Assembly (NCBI GenBank): GCA_937951215.1
Contig: CALFCE010000091.1
Span: 1 to 35,677 of the forward strand
DNA: 35,677 bases
Source of the DNA: an uncultured Granulosicoccaceae bacterium
Lineage (GTDB): Bacteria > Pseudomonadota > Gammaproteobacteria > Granulosicoccales > Granulosicoccaceae
Direction: 5' to 3'
Part shown: piece by piece, positions 10,150 through 20,350 of the stretch
Position numbering within the stretch: the stretch's first letter is position 1
Layout of the letters: the number at the start of each line of letters is the position of its first letter
Program-made: the position numbers and the translations under genes
Notes under the pieces: model-generated
Databases searched by the model: none
Told to the model about the DNA's origin: nothing
The model's input: only the letters and a program-made list of their open reading frames with translations

Positions 10150-10165
10150 TGTGATCCAGCTCACA
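10150..10165. promoter_or_regulatory. Candidate CRP/Vfr-type binding site
   Basis: TGTGATCCAGCTCACA: perfect TGTGA-N6-TCACA, in an AT-rich flank (TTTG...TTTTT), in the rpoN-lptB intergenic gap. Confidence 0.6.
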
Positions 10166-10233
10166 TTTTTCTGGTAAAAATGCTATGCAAAGGGCAGTAC
10201 AGCGGACTCTTGGGACAGGTTTCGTGCCAACAC

Positions 10234-10962
10234 TCAAATCTGGAAATCTTCTCCCAGATAGACCTCGCGCACTTTTTCGTTTTGTAGAATGACCGCCGGA
10301 TCTCCGTCGGCAATGACAGATCCGTGACTCAATATATAAGCCCGATCGCAAATCCCCAGTGTTTCTCTCACATTATGATCGGTGATCAGTACGCCGATGC
10401 CGCGATGCTTCAAATGCGTGACGATTCGTTGAATTTCGATGATTGAAATAGGATCGACACCGGCAAAAGGTTCATCGAGCAAGATGAAGCTCGGGTCAGC
10501 TGCGAGTGCGCGGGCGATCTCGACGCGTCGTCGTTCACCACCTGACAGACTTACGCCCAAACTCTCACGGATATGAGTTATCTGTAGTTCTTCGAGCAAG
10601 GACTCCAGCTTGTCCTGGCGTGACTCCCGGTTGTATTCTTTTTTGGTCTCAAGGATAGCGAGAATATTTTTTTCCACTGACAACTGGCGAAAAACGGATG
10701 CTTCTTGTGGCAGATATCCCACTCCCAGACGGGCACGGGCATGCATCGGGTAGTGAGTGATATCATCGTTGTCGAAAAGGATTTTACCTTTGTCCGGTTT
10801 TACCAGACCCACAACCATATAGAAGCATGTGGTTTTGCCAGCTCCGTTGGGACCGAGCAGGCCAACTACTTCTCCACTTTCGACGTTCAGGGACACACCT
10901 TCCAGAATTGCACGTTTTTTATACGACTTGTGCAACTCGGAAGCTATCAACTGGCGCTTCAT
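10234..10962 (-). CDS. lptB: LPS export ABC transporter ATP-binding protein LptB
   Basis: [16 protein letters not shown] Walker [28 protein letters not shown]. Likely start [16 protein letters not shown] at 10962; the listed ORF extends to 11058 into lptA. Confidence 0.96.
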   Translation of the reverse strand: MKRQLIASELHKSYKKRAILEGVSLNVESGEVVGLLGPNGAGKTTCFYMVVGLVKPDKGKILFDNDDITHYPMHARARLGVGYLPQEASVFRQLSVEKNILAILETKKEYNRESRQDKLESLLEELQITHIRESLGVSLSGGERRRVEIARALAADPSFILLDEPFAGVDPISIIEIQRIVTHLKHRGIGVLITDHNVRETLGICDRAYILSHGSVIADGDPAVILQNEKVREVYLGEDFQI

Positions 10963-10996
10963 GAGCTTGTCTGTTTCGGGTTGAAGGTGACGTTGT

Positions 10997-11551
10997 TCAG
11001 TTTTGATCTGGTGGTTGTATCTGGATGCTGACCTGACCGGATTGACCACCCTCGGCAATCACCGTTTGGTTGATCGAATTAAATACAATTTTCTCGCTTC
11101 TCAGTTGTTGCTTGGGCTGGGAAAGATTGGCATTGCCCAACAAGGTCAGCACGCCTTTGGTAGCATCGTAAATAATATTCTGACAACTACCTGTCACCAG
11201 TTCACCCTGTTCGTTTTCCTGTTCGAAGCTGATCGGATTGCCTTTGCCTGTGATCACGTTAAGTTTGTTGTCTTTAAGGGAAACGTCTATTTCATCAGCT
11301 TTAATGACCATTGTGCCCTGACGGATCTCAACGTTTCCACTGAGTGTTTGTTTGCCGTTTTTTTCGCTGTATTCGGAGCGGTCGGCTTTAACATCTATAG
11401 GTTGTGAAAAATCCGACTTTGCCGCATGAGCCAGCTGATTCGTGCCGAAAACCACCGATCCCAAAGTCAATAGAACTGACAGTGCGTAAACCAGACTGTA
11501 GTGTTTTGCTTTTCGCACCGTGGGTGTCAAAACTTTAGTTGTTAACTTCAT
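10997..11551 (-). CDS. lptA: Lipopolysaccharide transport periplasmic protein LptA
   Basis: Signal-peptide-like N-terminus, then [39 protein letters not shown], an OstA/LptA pattern; between lptC and lptB. Confidence 0.93.
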   Translation of the reverse strand: MKLTTKVLTPTVRKAKHYSLVYALSVLLTLGSVVFGTNQLAHAAKSDFSQPIDVKADRSEYSEKNGKQTLSGNVEIRQGTMVIKADEIDVSLKDNKLNVITGKGNPISFEQENEQGELVTGSCQNIIYDATKGVLTLLGNANLSQPKQQLRSEKIVFNSINQTVIAEGGQSGQVSIQIQPPDQN

Positions 11552-12233
11552 AGCGTCCCGTCACATTGGATAGCAGCTCAAGTGTGCCATCGTCAATATT
11601 GGATTTCAGACCAACAGAGCTTAGTTGCCAGTTGTCGGCAGTGACCTTGATGGGCTGATCCGTTTCCACATAATTCTGTTCAGTACTGACAAACACATCG
11701 CTGGTCTCGAGTTGAATTGTGTCAGCTGTCATCGAAACTGCATTGGAAGAGGCGTTGTTAAAGGCCGCATTGACATCTGTTTCGTCATCTACCGAGTCAA
11801 GGCCGGCAGTAGTATTCCCGGCCTCATCCTTGCCGGTGGAGCTGGCCAAGCTTGCGTTTGCCTGTCGCTGACGCAGCATGGACACCTTACCTGCAAAATG
11901 AAATATCTCCGGGTTCTTGGTCAGTTTTCCCTGTGCTGATTCCATGGTCCAGACCAGACCCTCGCGATAAAGCACCAATCGCGGGTCTTTTATAATAGAG
12001 CTGTCGTCCTCCGGATAGTGTGACAGGGTATCTCCACTGACAATATATTCCGGCTTGCCTTGTTGATCCAGTTTGCGTGTCTCAAATTTCTCCAGATAAT
12101 AATCGGCCTCACTTTGCGTCATGTCGATTGTCGCTTCAGTTTCCTTCTGAACCGGTTCTTCTACCCAGTCGCGGGAAATAATAGCGAGTAATAACAGTGG
12201 GACCAGTATCCAATATCTGTAAATATATTTCAT
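11535..12233 (-). CDS. lptC: LPS export ABC transporter periplasmic protein LptC
   Basis: Single N-terminal TM, YYLEKFETRKLDQQGKPEYIVSGDTLSHYPEDDSS; gene context. Confidence 0.9.
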   Translation of the reverse strand: MKYIYRYWILVPLLLLAIISRDWVEEPVQKETEATIDMTQSEADYYLEKFETRKLDQQGKPEYIVSGDTLSHYPEDDSSIIKDPRLVLYREGLVWTMESAQGKLTKNPEIFHFAGKVSMLRQRQANASLASSTGKDEAGNTTAGLDSVDDETDVNAAFNNASSNAVSMTADTIQLETSDVFVSTEQNYVETDQPIKVTADNWQLSSVGLKSNIDDGTLELLSNVTGRYEVNN

Positions 12234-12844
12234 CGTAGCGCTGGGTCAACACCATCGCCGGTGATAGCCCCTGTCACATCATCCAATTTGCCCTGACAGA
12301 ACAATAACATTTCGATCGCTTCCCTGACGGCCCCGTGGCCCCCCGGGTATTGACTCACCCAGTTTGCCAGCTGTCGGGTGGCCGGATTGGCATCGGCTAC
12401 GGACAAGCCCAGCCCGGCAACACGCATCGCTGCATGATCTACCAAATCATCCCCCATATAGGCGACGCAGCGGAGCTCTATCTGCTGTCGTTTGCATAGA
12501 TCCAGCAGAACACTCTTTTTATCATGTTTGCCTTGATGGACTTCGGTGATTTTCAGTTCTTTGGCGCGTGCCTCAACGACTTTCGATTCCCTCGCGGTAA
12601 TAATCGCTGTGTGCATGCCAGCATCGCGAAACAGGCGATGACCCAAACCGTCGCGTGCGCTGAAGCGTTTGTACTCCTGCCCGTCATCGCCCCTGATCAG
12701 GCCACCATCGGTCATGACGCCGTCTACGTCCAGCACCAGCCACGAGATCTCGCTGGCTCGGGACCGTATATCTGTGTTCAGTGATTCCGGGTTCAGAAGC
12801 ATCGGGTTCCTTGGGATCTGATACTCGCTGGTTTCAAACGACAC
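12230..12844 (-). CDS. kdsC: 3-deoxy-D-manno-octulosonate 8-phosphate phosphatase
   Basis: WLVLDVDGVMTDGGL, FSARDGLGHRLFRDAGM, YMGDDLVDHAAM. Confidence 0.94.
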   Translation of the reverse strand: MSFETSEYQIPRNPMLLNPESLNTDIRSRASEISWLVLDVDGVMTDGGLIRGDDGQEYKRFSARDGLGHRLFRDAGMHTAIITARESKVVEARAKELKITEVHQGKHDKKSVLLDLCKRQQIELRCVAYMGDDLVDHAAMRVAGLGLSVADANPATRQLANWVSQYPGGHGAVREAIEMLLFCQGKLDDVTGAITGDGVDPALR

Positions 12845-13835
12845 CAGCTGCGAGTAGAGCGTGCATATTCAGTGCTCCGCAAACCTTGCCGTCTTCCAGC
12901 ACCGGTAGCGCATTGATACGATGTTTTTGCATCAGGGCTACTGCTGTTGCGGCCAACGCATCTGCCGGAGTCGATTGCCAGGTAACATTCATCAGGTCAC
13001 TGATGCTGGTTGTTCTGATGTCGACTGAGTGATCGAAAGCACGGCGCAAATCACCGTCGGTAAACAGCCCGAGCAGGGTGTTGTTCTGATCGACAATCAT
13101 CACAAACCCCAGACTCTTTGCGCTGATCTCAAGGACAGCTTCCGGTACCAGAGCCTGTGGGCCAACGGCGGGGATAGCATCCCCGGTCGACATGATATCC
13201 GATACCCTGAGTAGCAAACGACGTCCGAGCGCACCTCCCGGATGAGACAAGGCAAAGTCTTGCTCATTGAAGCCGCGTTGGCCCAGCAAAGCAACAGCGA
13301 GTGCGTCGCCCATAGCCAGGGTTGCGGTGGTGCTGGCGGTGGGCGCCAAACCCATGGGGCAGGCCTCTTTTTCCACGCTGACATCCAGAGTCACGGTTGC
13401 GGCTCTGGCCAGTGCTGACTGTAGATTGCCACTGAGCGCGATCAGCGGGATACCGAAACGTTTGATAATAGGAATGATGGTGAGAAGCTCTTCAGAGTTT
13501 CCCGAGTTTGATATGGCGATAAAAACATCTTCCTGTTTAACCATACCCAGGTCGCCGTGGCTGGCTTCGCCCGGATGAACGAAAAATGCCGGGCTGCCCG
13601 TGCTTGCCAGTGTGGCTGCAATTTTACTTCCGATATGGCCGGATTTCCCCATACCGGACACTACAATACGACCCTCGCATTGCAGCAAAATTTCGCACGC
13701 ATCTACAAACGATTGGTCGAGTTTCGAGCGCAGATTGTAGATCGCCTCGGCCTCCGTTTCCAAAACGGCCTGTCCGAGGTGAAGCATCGCTGTGCCAGCT
13801 GTTTCCTGCTTAAGCTGTTTGGTATTTTCTGCCAT
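12834..13835 (-). CDS. kdsD: D-arabinose 5-phosphate isomerase (SIS + CBS)
   Basis: GRIVVSGMGKSGHIGSKIAATLASTGSPAFFVHPGEASHGDLGM; C-terminal CBS pair; next to kdsC. Confidence 0.94.
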   Translation of the reverse strand: MAENTKQLKQETAGTAMLHLGQAVLETEAEAIYNLRSKLDQSFVDACEILLQCEGRIVVSGMGKSGHIGSKIAATLASTGSPAFFVHPGEASHGDLGMVKQEDVFIAISNSGNSEELLTIIPIIKRFGIPLIALSGNLQSALARAATVTLDVSVEKEACPMGLAPTASTTATLAMGDALAVALLGQRGFNEQDFALSHPGGALGRRLLLRVSDIMSTGDAIPAVGPQALVPEAVLEISAKSLGFVMIVDQNNTLLGLFTDGDLRRAFDHSVDIRTTSISDLMNVTWQSTPADALAATAVALMQKHRINALPVLEDGKVCGALNMHALLAAGVV

Positions 13836-13878
13836 TTAGATTCTTGATTCAGCTGGCTAGGGTTGGGAAGGAGAGTGC

Positions 13879-14874
13879 CTAGTTGGTGTTGCCTGACTCG
13901 TCCAGTTCATCTAACTCGTCTAGTTCATCTAGTTCATCTAGTTCATCTAGTTCGTCGAGCTCGTCAAGTTCATCGAGCTCGTCTAGTTCGTCAAGCTCAT
14001 CCAGCTCATCGTCCTCATCGGTACGGGTGTCTTCGGGCAGTTCCCCGTCCCAGACGGCTAAACGGTGTTGCCTGGTGTAGGCATCGCGCAGGAAGGCATA
14101 GGGGTCAAGTGCGGCTGCATCAAGTAGATTGCTGGCGGACAAAAGTCCTGCTCGGGTTTGAATGAGATCGGTCACTTGCAGACTCAACCGAGTGAGGTCG
14201 TGTTCGACGTAGATCGGCAAATAGGTTGTAAAGTTTTCGGTGATCAAACCCACTGTGCTTCTTGCGTTATAAGGGCCGAGCAGCGGTAACATCAAAAAAG
14301 GTCCTTCGCCAATTCCCCAGACCCCGAGTGTCTGGCCGAAAGACTCATTGTGTTTTTCCAGCCCCAGACGGGTGCCAACATCAAATATTCCGGCGACACC
14401 CAGCGTGGAATTGACAATAAACCGGCCTCCATCGCTGGCTGCCTGAGCAAACTTGCCCTGCAGAATATCGTTAATGAATACACCCACATCTTCAAGATTG
14501 CTGAAAAAATTACTCACGCCTGCCTCAACGAAATCCGGTAAAACAAACCGGTATCCTCTGGCGACCGGTTTCAATATATAAGTGTCGGCTGTGTTGTTGA
14601 AGGCATATATCTTTCTATTGACGTTTTCCAGCGGGTCGTAAGCTGGCCCGTTGACCGGGGCGGTAGCACAGGCCTGCAGGCAGGTGATCAGTAACAGCAG
14701 GCTGAGCCAATGGACTGGGCCACGGGCCTTGGAGCGCCTCAAAGGGTCGGTGGAATTGCTGACGAGCCTGATAGCAGGCTGAAAAAAACGGCGACTGTGT
14801 TGCTGTAAATGTATTTTCATAGCCAAATTGTTCAGAAACAGCGGGAACCTGATTAGAGCGGCGATGTCTTTCAT
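13879..14874 (-). CDS. mlaA: MlaA (VacJ) family lipoprotein with (DEL)n C-terminal tail
   Basis: LQACATAPVNG lipobox-like site, DPLENVNRKIYAFNNTADTYILKPVARGYRFVLPDFVEAGVSNFFSNL; C-terminal tandem DEL tripeptides. Confidence 0.93.
   Translation of the reverse strand: MKDIAALIRFPLFLNNLAMKIHLQQHSRRFFQPAIRLVSNSTDPLRRSKARGPVHWLSLLLLITCLQACATAPVNGPAYDPLENVNRKIYAFNNTADTYILKPVARGYRFVLPDFVEAGVSNFFSNLEDVGVFINDILQGKFAQAASDGGRFIVNSTLGVAGIFDVGTRLGLEKHNESFGQTLGVWGIGEGPFLMLPLLGPYNARSTVGLITENFTTYLPIYVEHDLTRLSLQVTDLIQTRAGLLSASNLLDAAALDPYAFLRDAYTRQHRLAVWDGELPEDTRTDEDDELDELDELDELDELDELDELDELDELDELDELDELDESGNTN
13903..14010 (-). repeat. Twelve tandem 9-nt units encoding Asp-Glu-Leu repeats in the mlaA 3' end
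   Basis: Codon-by-codon reading gives 12 contiguous LDE/DEL triplets with synonymous variation. Confidence 0.9.
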
Positions 14875-15241
14875 ATTAGTGGCAAGTTTAGTGCTTCTGT
14901 GGCTTGGGTGTACAACTGATTCTGTTTTTAGGCTGAAATTTTGTGCACGCTAGAGTGGCCTGCGCTGTGCCCGTGTTAATGGTGTGTGTTTGATCAGAGT
15001 TGCTGTACCGATACGGTTTTGACCTCGTGTGCAGGGTCAAGGCTGGGGGGGTAACGGCATGCTGGCATCAAATACTGACAAAACAGCAATAAAGAGATGT
15101 GACCGGAATTCCGATCGGGACCCTATTAAGAGTAAAGAACCCGATGAACAGGCATACGCCTGTAAATTATGTATCAACATGTAGCTTGTCGGGTGACAGA
15201 TCAACATGCTGTTACAATGCCATGGCCGGTGGCACGCTATG

Positions 15242-15334
15242 GTTATTAACCAAGGGATTATTAGCAACCAAGGGATTATTAGCCTAGAGGTTATTAGCCT
15301 GGGGGTTATTAGCCAAGCGGTTACTATCCAAGGC
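15242..15334. repeat. Imperfect 15-nt direct repeat block (6 units, one 18 nt)
   Basis: gttattaaccaaggg / attattagcaaccaaggg / attattagcctagag / gttattagcctgggg / gttattagccaagcg / gttactatccaaggc. Confidence 0.8.
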
Positions 15335-15403
15335 AGCTTCGATTTGTCGAGCCAGTCTCTAACGGTGGTTTTGGATGATTGGTTTTCTGTCAATGATGTT
15401 CCG

Positions 15404-15480
15404 GTAAAGCTTTTTCAGGGTAGAGCTTTTTCTGTGTTGATATTTTCAGGGTTGATGTTTTCAGATTTGATAGTTTTGGG
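15404..15480. repeat. Second degenerate 15-16-nt direct repeat block (about 5 units)
   Basis: gtaaagctttttcagg / gtagagctttttctgt / gttgatattttcagg / gttgatgttttcaga / tttgatagttttggg. Confidence 0.7.
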
Positions 15481-15536
15481 TATGCCTCTTAATAAAGGGT
15501 TTTTTGCTTGCGACTGAATGGACAGGATTGCGGTAA

Positions 15537-16373
15537 TTGAATAACGACAATAAAACGGCAAGGGCTGACACTGAAGCTTTGGTAAGTATTCGCGACCTGC
15601 ACTTTTCTCGTGGTTCCAACAGCATCTTCAATGGTCTCGATTTCGATATTCCCCGAGGGGGAGTAACGACCATCATGGGCCCCAGCGGGACCGGAAAAAC
15701 CACGCTGCTTAAAATGATCGGTGCCCAGCTAAAGCCCCGTCGCGGAACAATCGAGGTTGACGGCCAGAATGTTCACAAGCTTCGGCGCAAGCCACTGTAT
15801 GCGCTCAGACAACGTATGGGTATGCTGTTTCAAAGTGGGGCACTGCTGACAGACCTCACTGTTTTCGAAAACGTTGCCTTTCCCTTGCGAGAGCATACTG
15901 ACATGCCGGATTCACTGATCCGGCATCTGGTCCTTATGCGCTTGCATGCCGTTGGACTGCGGGGTGCCCGTGATCTGAAACCTGCGCAACTGTCCGGTGG
16001 TATGGCCAGACGTGTTGCGCTGGCCAGAGCGCTGGTGCTCGACCCGATGATGATCATGTACGACGAGCCCTTTACCGGACAGGACCCGATCTCCATGGGA
16101 GTGCTGATAGAGCTGATCGCCTCGGTTAATCAGGCACTGAACCTGACCTCCATTATTGTGTCTCATGATTTGCAGGAGGCCATGTCGATCTCCTCGCACG
16201 TAGTCATTATTTCCAATGGAAAAGTCGTGGAAGCGGGCTCTCCTGCTCAACTGCGCGCCTCCGATTCGGAGTGGGTGCAGCAGTTTCTGCAGGGTAACCC
16301 CGATGGCCCCGTACCGTTTCAATATCAGGCACCTGATTATGCGTCGGACTTGTTCGGAGATCGTCCGCGATGA
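15537..16373 (+). CDS. mlaF: Phospholipid ABC transporter ATP-binding protein MlaF
   Basis: IMGPSGTGKTTLLKMIGAQL Walker A, LSGGMARRVALARAL, MIMYDEPFTGQDP; TTG start as listed; followed by mlaE. Confidence 0.94.
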   Translation: MNNDNKTARADTEALVSIRDLHFSRGSNSIFNGLDFDIPRGGVTTIMGPSGTGKTTLLKMIGAQLKPRRGTIEVDGQNVHKLRRKPLYALRQRMGMLFQSGALLTDLTVFENVAFPLREHTDMPDSLIRHLVLMRLHAVGLRGARDLKPAQLSGGMARRVALARALVLDPMMIMYDEPFTGQDPISMGVLIELIASVNQALNLTSIIVSHDLQEAMSISSHVVIISNGKVVEAGSPAQLRASDSEWVQQFLQGNPDGPVPFQYQAPDYASDLFGDRPR

Positions 16374-17158
16374 ATGCCATCTTTGACTGGTTACAAAATT
16401 TTGGTCAATTCTGGCTGAATATGCTGGAAAAGTTCGGGCGTTCGCACCTGTTCCTGGGTCGTATGCTGATTGGATCTCTGGGCTTCTTTCGCCGGTTTGG
16501 TTTGTATGTTCGACAGTTGCATGCTGCCGGTGTGCTGACCTTATCGATAGTGTTGGTCTCCGGCTTGTTCGTTGGCATGGTACTGGCGTTACAGGGGTAC
16601 AACACGCTGGTAGGCTTCGGTGCCGAAGAATCATTGGGAGTGGTTGTTGCGTTGACCCTGGTCCGTGAGTTGGGACCGGTCGTTGCCGGACTGCTGTTCG
16701 CAGGCCGTGCCGGCTCTGCGATGACTGCTGAAATCGGCTTGATGAAAGCAACCGAGCAAATTGCCGGTCTTGAAATGATGGCAGTTGATCCGTTTCAACG
16801 CGTGTATGCTCCGCGTTTCATTGCCGGTTTTATTGCCTTGCCCTGCCTGGCTGCCATGTTCAGTGCCATAGGTGTGTTAGGGGGCTATCTGGTCGGTGTA
16901 GAAGTACTCGGTGTGGATAGCGGGGCTTTCTGGTCTCAGATGCAGGCATCTGTTGATTTTGTGGATGATGTTGTTAACGGTCTGATCAAGGCTGTTGTTT
17001 TCGGGTTTGTGGTGAGCTGGATAGCGATCTTTGAAGGTGCGGATTGTATTCCCACTTCCGAGGGGGTCAGTCGTGCAACCACCCGAACCGTTGTGTATTC
17101 GTCACTGGCCATACTTGGCCTTGATTTCCTGCTGACCGCAGTCATGTTCAATGTGTAA
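16370..17158 (+). CDS. mlaE: Phospholipid ABC transporter permease MlaE
   Basis: LVRELGPVVAGLLFAGRAGSAMTAEIGLMKATEQI; gene context. Confidence 0.96.
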   Translation: MNAIFDWLQNFGQFWLNMLEKFGRSHLFLGRMLIGSLGFFRRFGLYVRQLHAAGVLTLSIVLVSGLFVGMVLALQGYNTLVGFGAEESLGVVVALTLVRELGPVVAGLLFAGRAGSAMTAEIGLMKATEQIAGLEMMAVDPFQRVYAPRFIAGFIALPCLAAMFSAIGVLGGYLVGVEVLGVDSGAFWSQMQASVDFVDDVVNGLIKAVVFGFVVSWIAIFEGADCIPTSEGVSRATTRTVVYSSLAILGLDFLLTAVMFNV

Positions 17159-17173
17159 TAAGGAAAAAGTCCT

Positions 17174-17644
17174 ATGACTTCCCGAATCATCGAGATTTTG
17201 GTGGGTTTGTTTATGGTGCTGTTTTTTGCAGCGATGGTTTTGCTCGCAACCCGTATCAGTAATTTGTCGGGTATAGGGGGCGGTAGCGGTTATGAGATAA
17301 CGGCATCGTTTGACAATATTGGTGGGCTGAAAGTCAGAGCGCCGGTATCAGCCGGTGGCGTCAGAGTCGGCAAGGTGACGGGCATCAGCTACGATTCCGA
17401 ATCCTTTCGAGCTAATGTCACCATGCAAATCGAAGACTCGCATCGAGCTTTCCCGCTCGACACCAGCGCCAGTATCTATACCGCCGGATTGCTCGGAGAG
17501 CAGTACATTGGGCTTGAGCCTGGTGCAGAAGAAGATTTTCTCGAAGAAGGTCACGAAATCGAATTGACCCAATCAGCCATGGTTCTCGAAAAACTGATTG
17601 GTCAGGTTGTATTCAGTAAGTCTGGTAATAATAGTAGTGAGTAG
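17174..17644 (+). CDS. mlaD: Outer membrane lipid asymmetry protein MlaD (MCE domain)
   Basis: Single TM, ITASFDNIGGLKVRAPVSAGGVRVGKVTGI MCE motif, GLLGEQYIGLEPG. Confidence 0.96.
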   Translation: MTSRIIEILVGLFMVLFFAAMVLLATRISNLSGIGGGSGYEITASFDNIGGLKVRAPVSAGGVRVGKVTGISYDSESFRANVTMQIEDSHRAFPLDTSASIYTAGLLGEQYIGLEPGAEEDFLEEGHEIELTQSAMVLEKLIGQVVFSKSGNNSSE

Positions 17645-17798
17645 CAGAAACCATGATCCGGAGTCTATTCCGGGTTACCGTATTTTCACCCGGCCTGGCT
17701 GATGTCAATGGTCGAGCCGGCCGCTATACCGACTGGACGTCGGCAGTGGGATCACTACCCGCCACGATAATACAGGGGTAGGCAATGGAGCAAACCAA

Positions 17799-18425
17799 AT
17801 GAAAACATGTAAACAGAAATCGCGCTTTTCGACTATTGCAAGGATCGGCCTTGGCCTGGTCTTTTTGATGATGGGGCAGCTGGCGATCGCTGCTGATCAC
17901 CCGGCGCAGACCACTGTGCAACAGGCTGTTCAGGGTGTACTCGATACACTGCGTACCCAAGGTGATGCCATTAAATCTGATCCACAGCTGCTGGATTCAA
18001 CAGTGAGTGAATATATCGTACCCAATCTTGACTTCACCACCATGACAAAGCTCTCAGTGTCCAAGCACTGGAGAAATGCATCTGACGATCAGAAAGCGGT
18101 GTTGGTACGAGAATTCAAAACCTTTCTACTGAACACCTATACCAGTGCACTGAAGGAGTACGGTGGACAGGACATCGAATTTCTGCCTTTCAAAGCCGGC
18201 AAGCGAGAAGACCGCGCCATTGTCAGATCTGTGTTCAAGCAGGCGGGCAGTCAGGTTCCGGTCATTTACAAGCTGCATAACAAAAAGAAAGGCTGGATGG
18301 TGTACGACATCGAGGTGAGCAATTTGAGTCTGGTCATACAGTACAAGTCGCGCTTTTCCAGCGAGATCGAGGCCAACGGTATCGATGGCCTGATCAAGCT
18401 GCTGCAAGACAAGAACAACGCCTGA
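17799..18425 (+). CDS. mlaC: Phospholipid-binding protein MlaC (Ttg2D family)
   Basis: Signal peptide, YIVPNLDFTTMTKLSVSKHWRNASDDQKAVLVREFKTFLLNTYTSAL. Confidence 0.94.
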   Translation: MKTCKQKSRFSTIARIGLGLVFLMMGQLAIAADHPAQTTVQQAVQGVLDTLRTQGDAIKSDPQLLDSTVSEYIVPNLDFTTMTKLSVSKHWRNASDDQKAVLVREFKTFLLNTYTSALKEYGGQDIEFLPFKAGKREDRAIVRSVFKQAGSQVPVIYKLHNKKKGWMVYDIEVSNLSLVIQYKSRFSSEIEANGIDGLIKLLQDKNNA

Positions 18426-18754
18426 TGGCGTACTCGTTTAAAGCCTCTGCCGCCGAAAACAGCGCTAACAACAATACGCTGAGACTGGAGATTGGCGGGC
18501 AGCTGGATTTCAACTCGGTGCCGCAACTGTTAGCCGAACTGCAACCGCATATGGAGCAGTCTGCAGCGCATATCACGGTAGATCTCGGCGCTGTTGAGCA
18601 AGCCAACAGCGCCGCGCTGGCACTGCTGGTCGAATGTCAGGTGCTGGCGAGAGGTGCTGGCAGCGTTGTTGAATTTCTGAACATGCCTGATTCTGTTGGC
18701 AAGATTGCCGAGGTTTGTGGTGTCAGCGAATTGCTGGCATCCACCCCCGACTAA
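18425..18754 (+). CDS. mlaB: STAS domain protein MlaB
   Basis: LEIGGQLDFNSVPQLL..., ITVDLGAVEQANSAALALLVE STAS pattern; 1-nt junction after mlaC. Confidence 0.88.
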   Translation: MAYSFKASAAENSANNNTLRLEIGGQLDFNSVPQLLAELQPHMEQSAAHITVDLGAVEQANSAALALLVECQVLARGAGSVVEFLNMPDSVGKIAEVCGVSELLASTPD

Positions 18755-18987
18755 CCCGCTAGCGGGGACCCCCGTTAGCCCCAACCCTTGGTCGAATCTG
18801 CCTGACTGTGATTGTTACTTGTGTCATCGCTTAAACCCTGCTGGATATAACCACGCTGGATATCGGCCTGCCATCACTGCCTGTTTTTTCCTTTCACAGC
18901 CGTTTGCTTTCAATGAATGTTCAACCCCGCTTGCTTGAGACCGGCAAGCGGCGTGATAATACCCGTAATGACATTATTGGTATCTGA

Positions 18988-20250
<1,263 letters not shown>

Positions 20251-20350
20251 AGTGACCCACCTTGCAGCTCGCTGGAAAATACCGGCGAGTGTCGGGTCTC
20301 GCCGCGCTTTTGGATTGACCCCCTTTGCCACACTCTGCCAGAATCGGTGA

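Noticed and set aside
13883-14080. Poly-serine plus-strand ORF (SSSNSSSS...)
   Set aside because: Antisense reading of the mlaA DEL repeat; no independent evidence of translation.
15037-15393. 118-aa minus-strand ORF opposite the 15-nt repeats
   Set aside because: Low-complexity translation (repeated LITPR/LIIPW) produced by the repeat block; no RBS or homology; probably spurious.
13903-15480. CRISPR-like interpretation of the clustered repeats
   Set aside because: Repeats are contiguous 9-nt and 15-nt units with no unique spacers and no cas genes nearby.
15912-16751. 279-aa minus-strand ORF across mlaF/mlaE
   Set aside because: Antisense to two well-supported genes; His/Arg/Gln-rich shadow composition.
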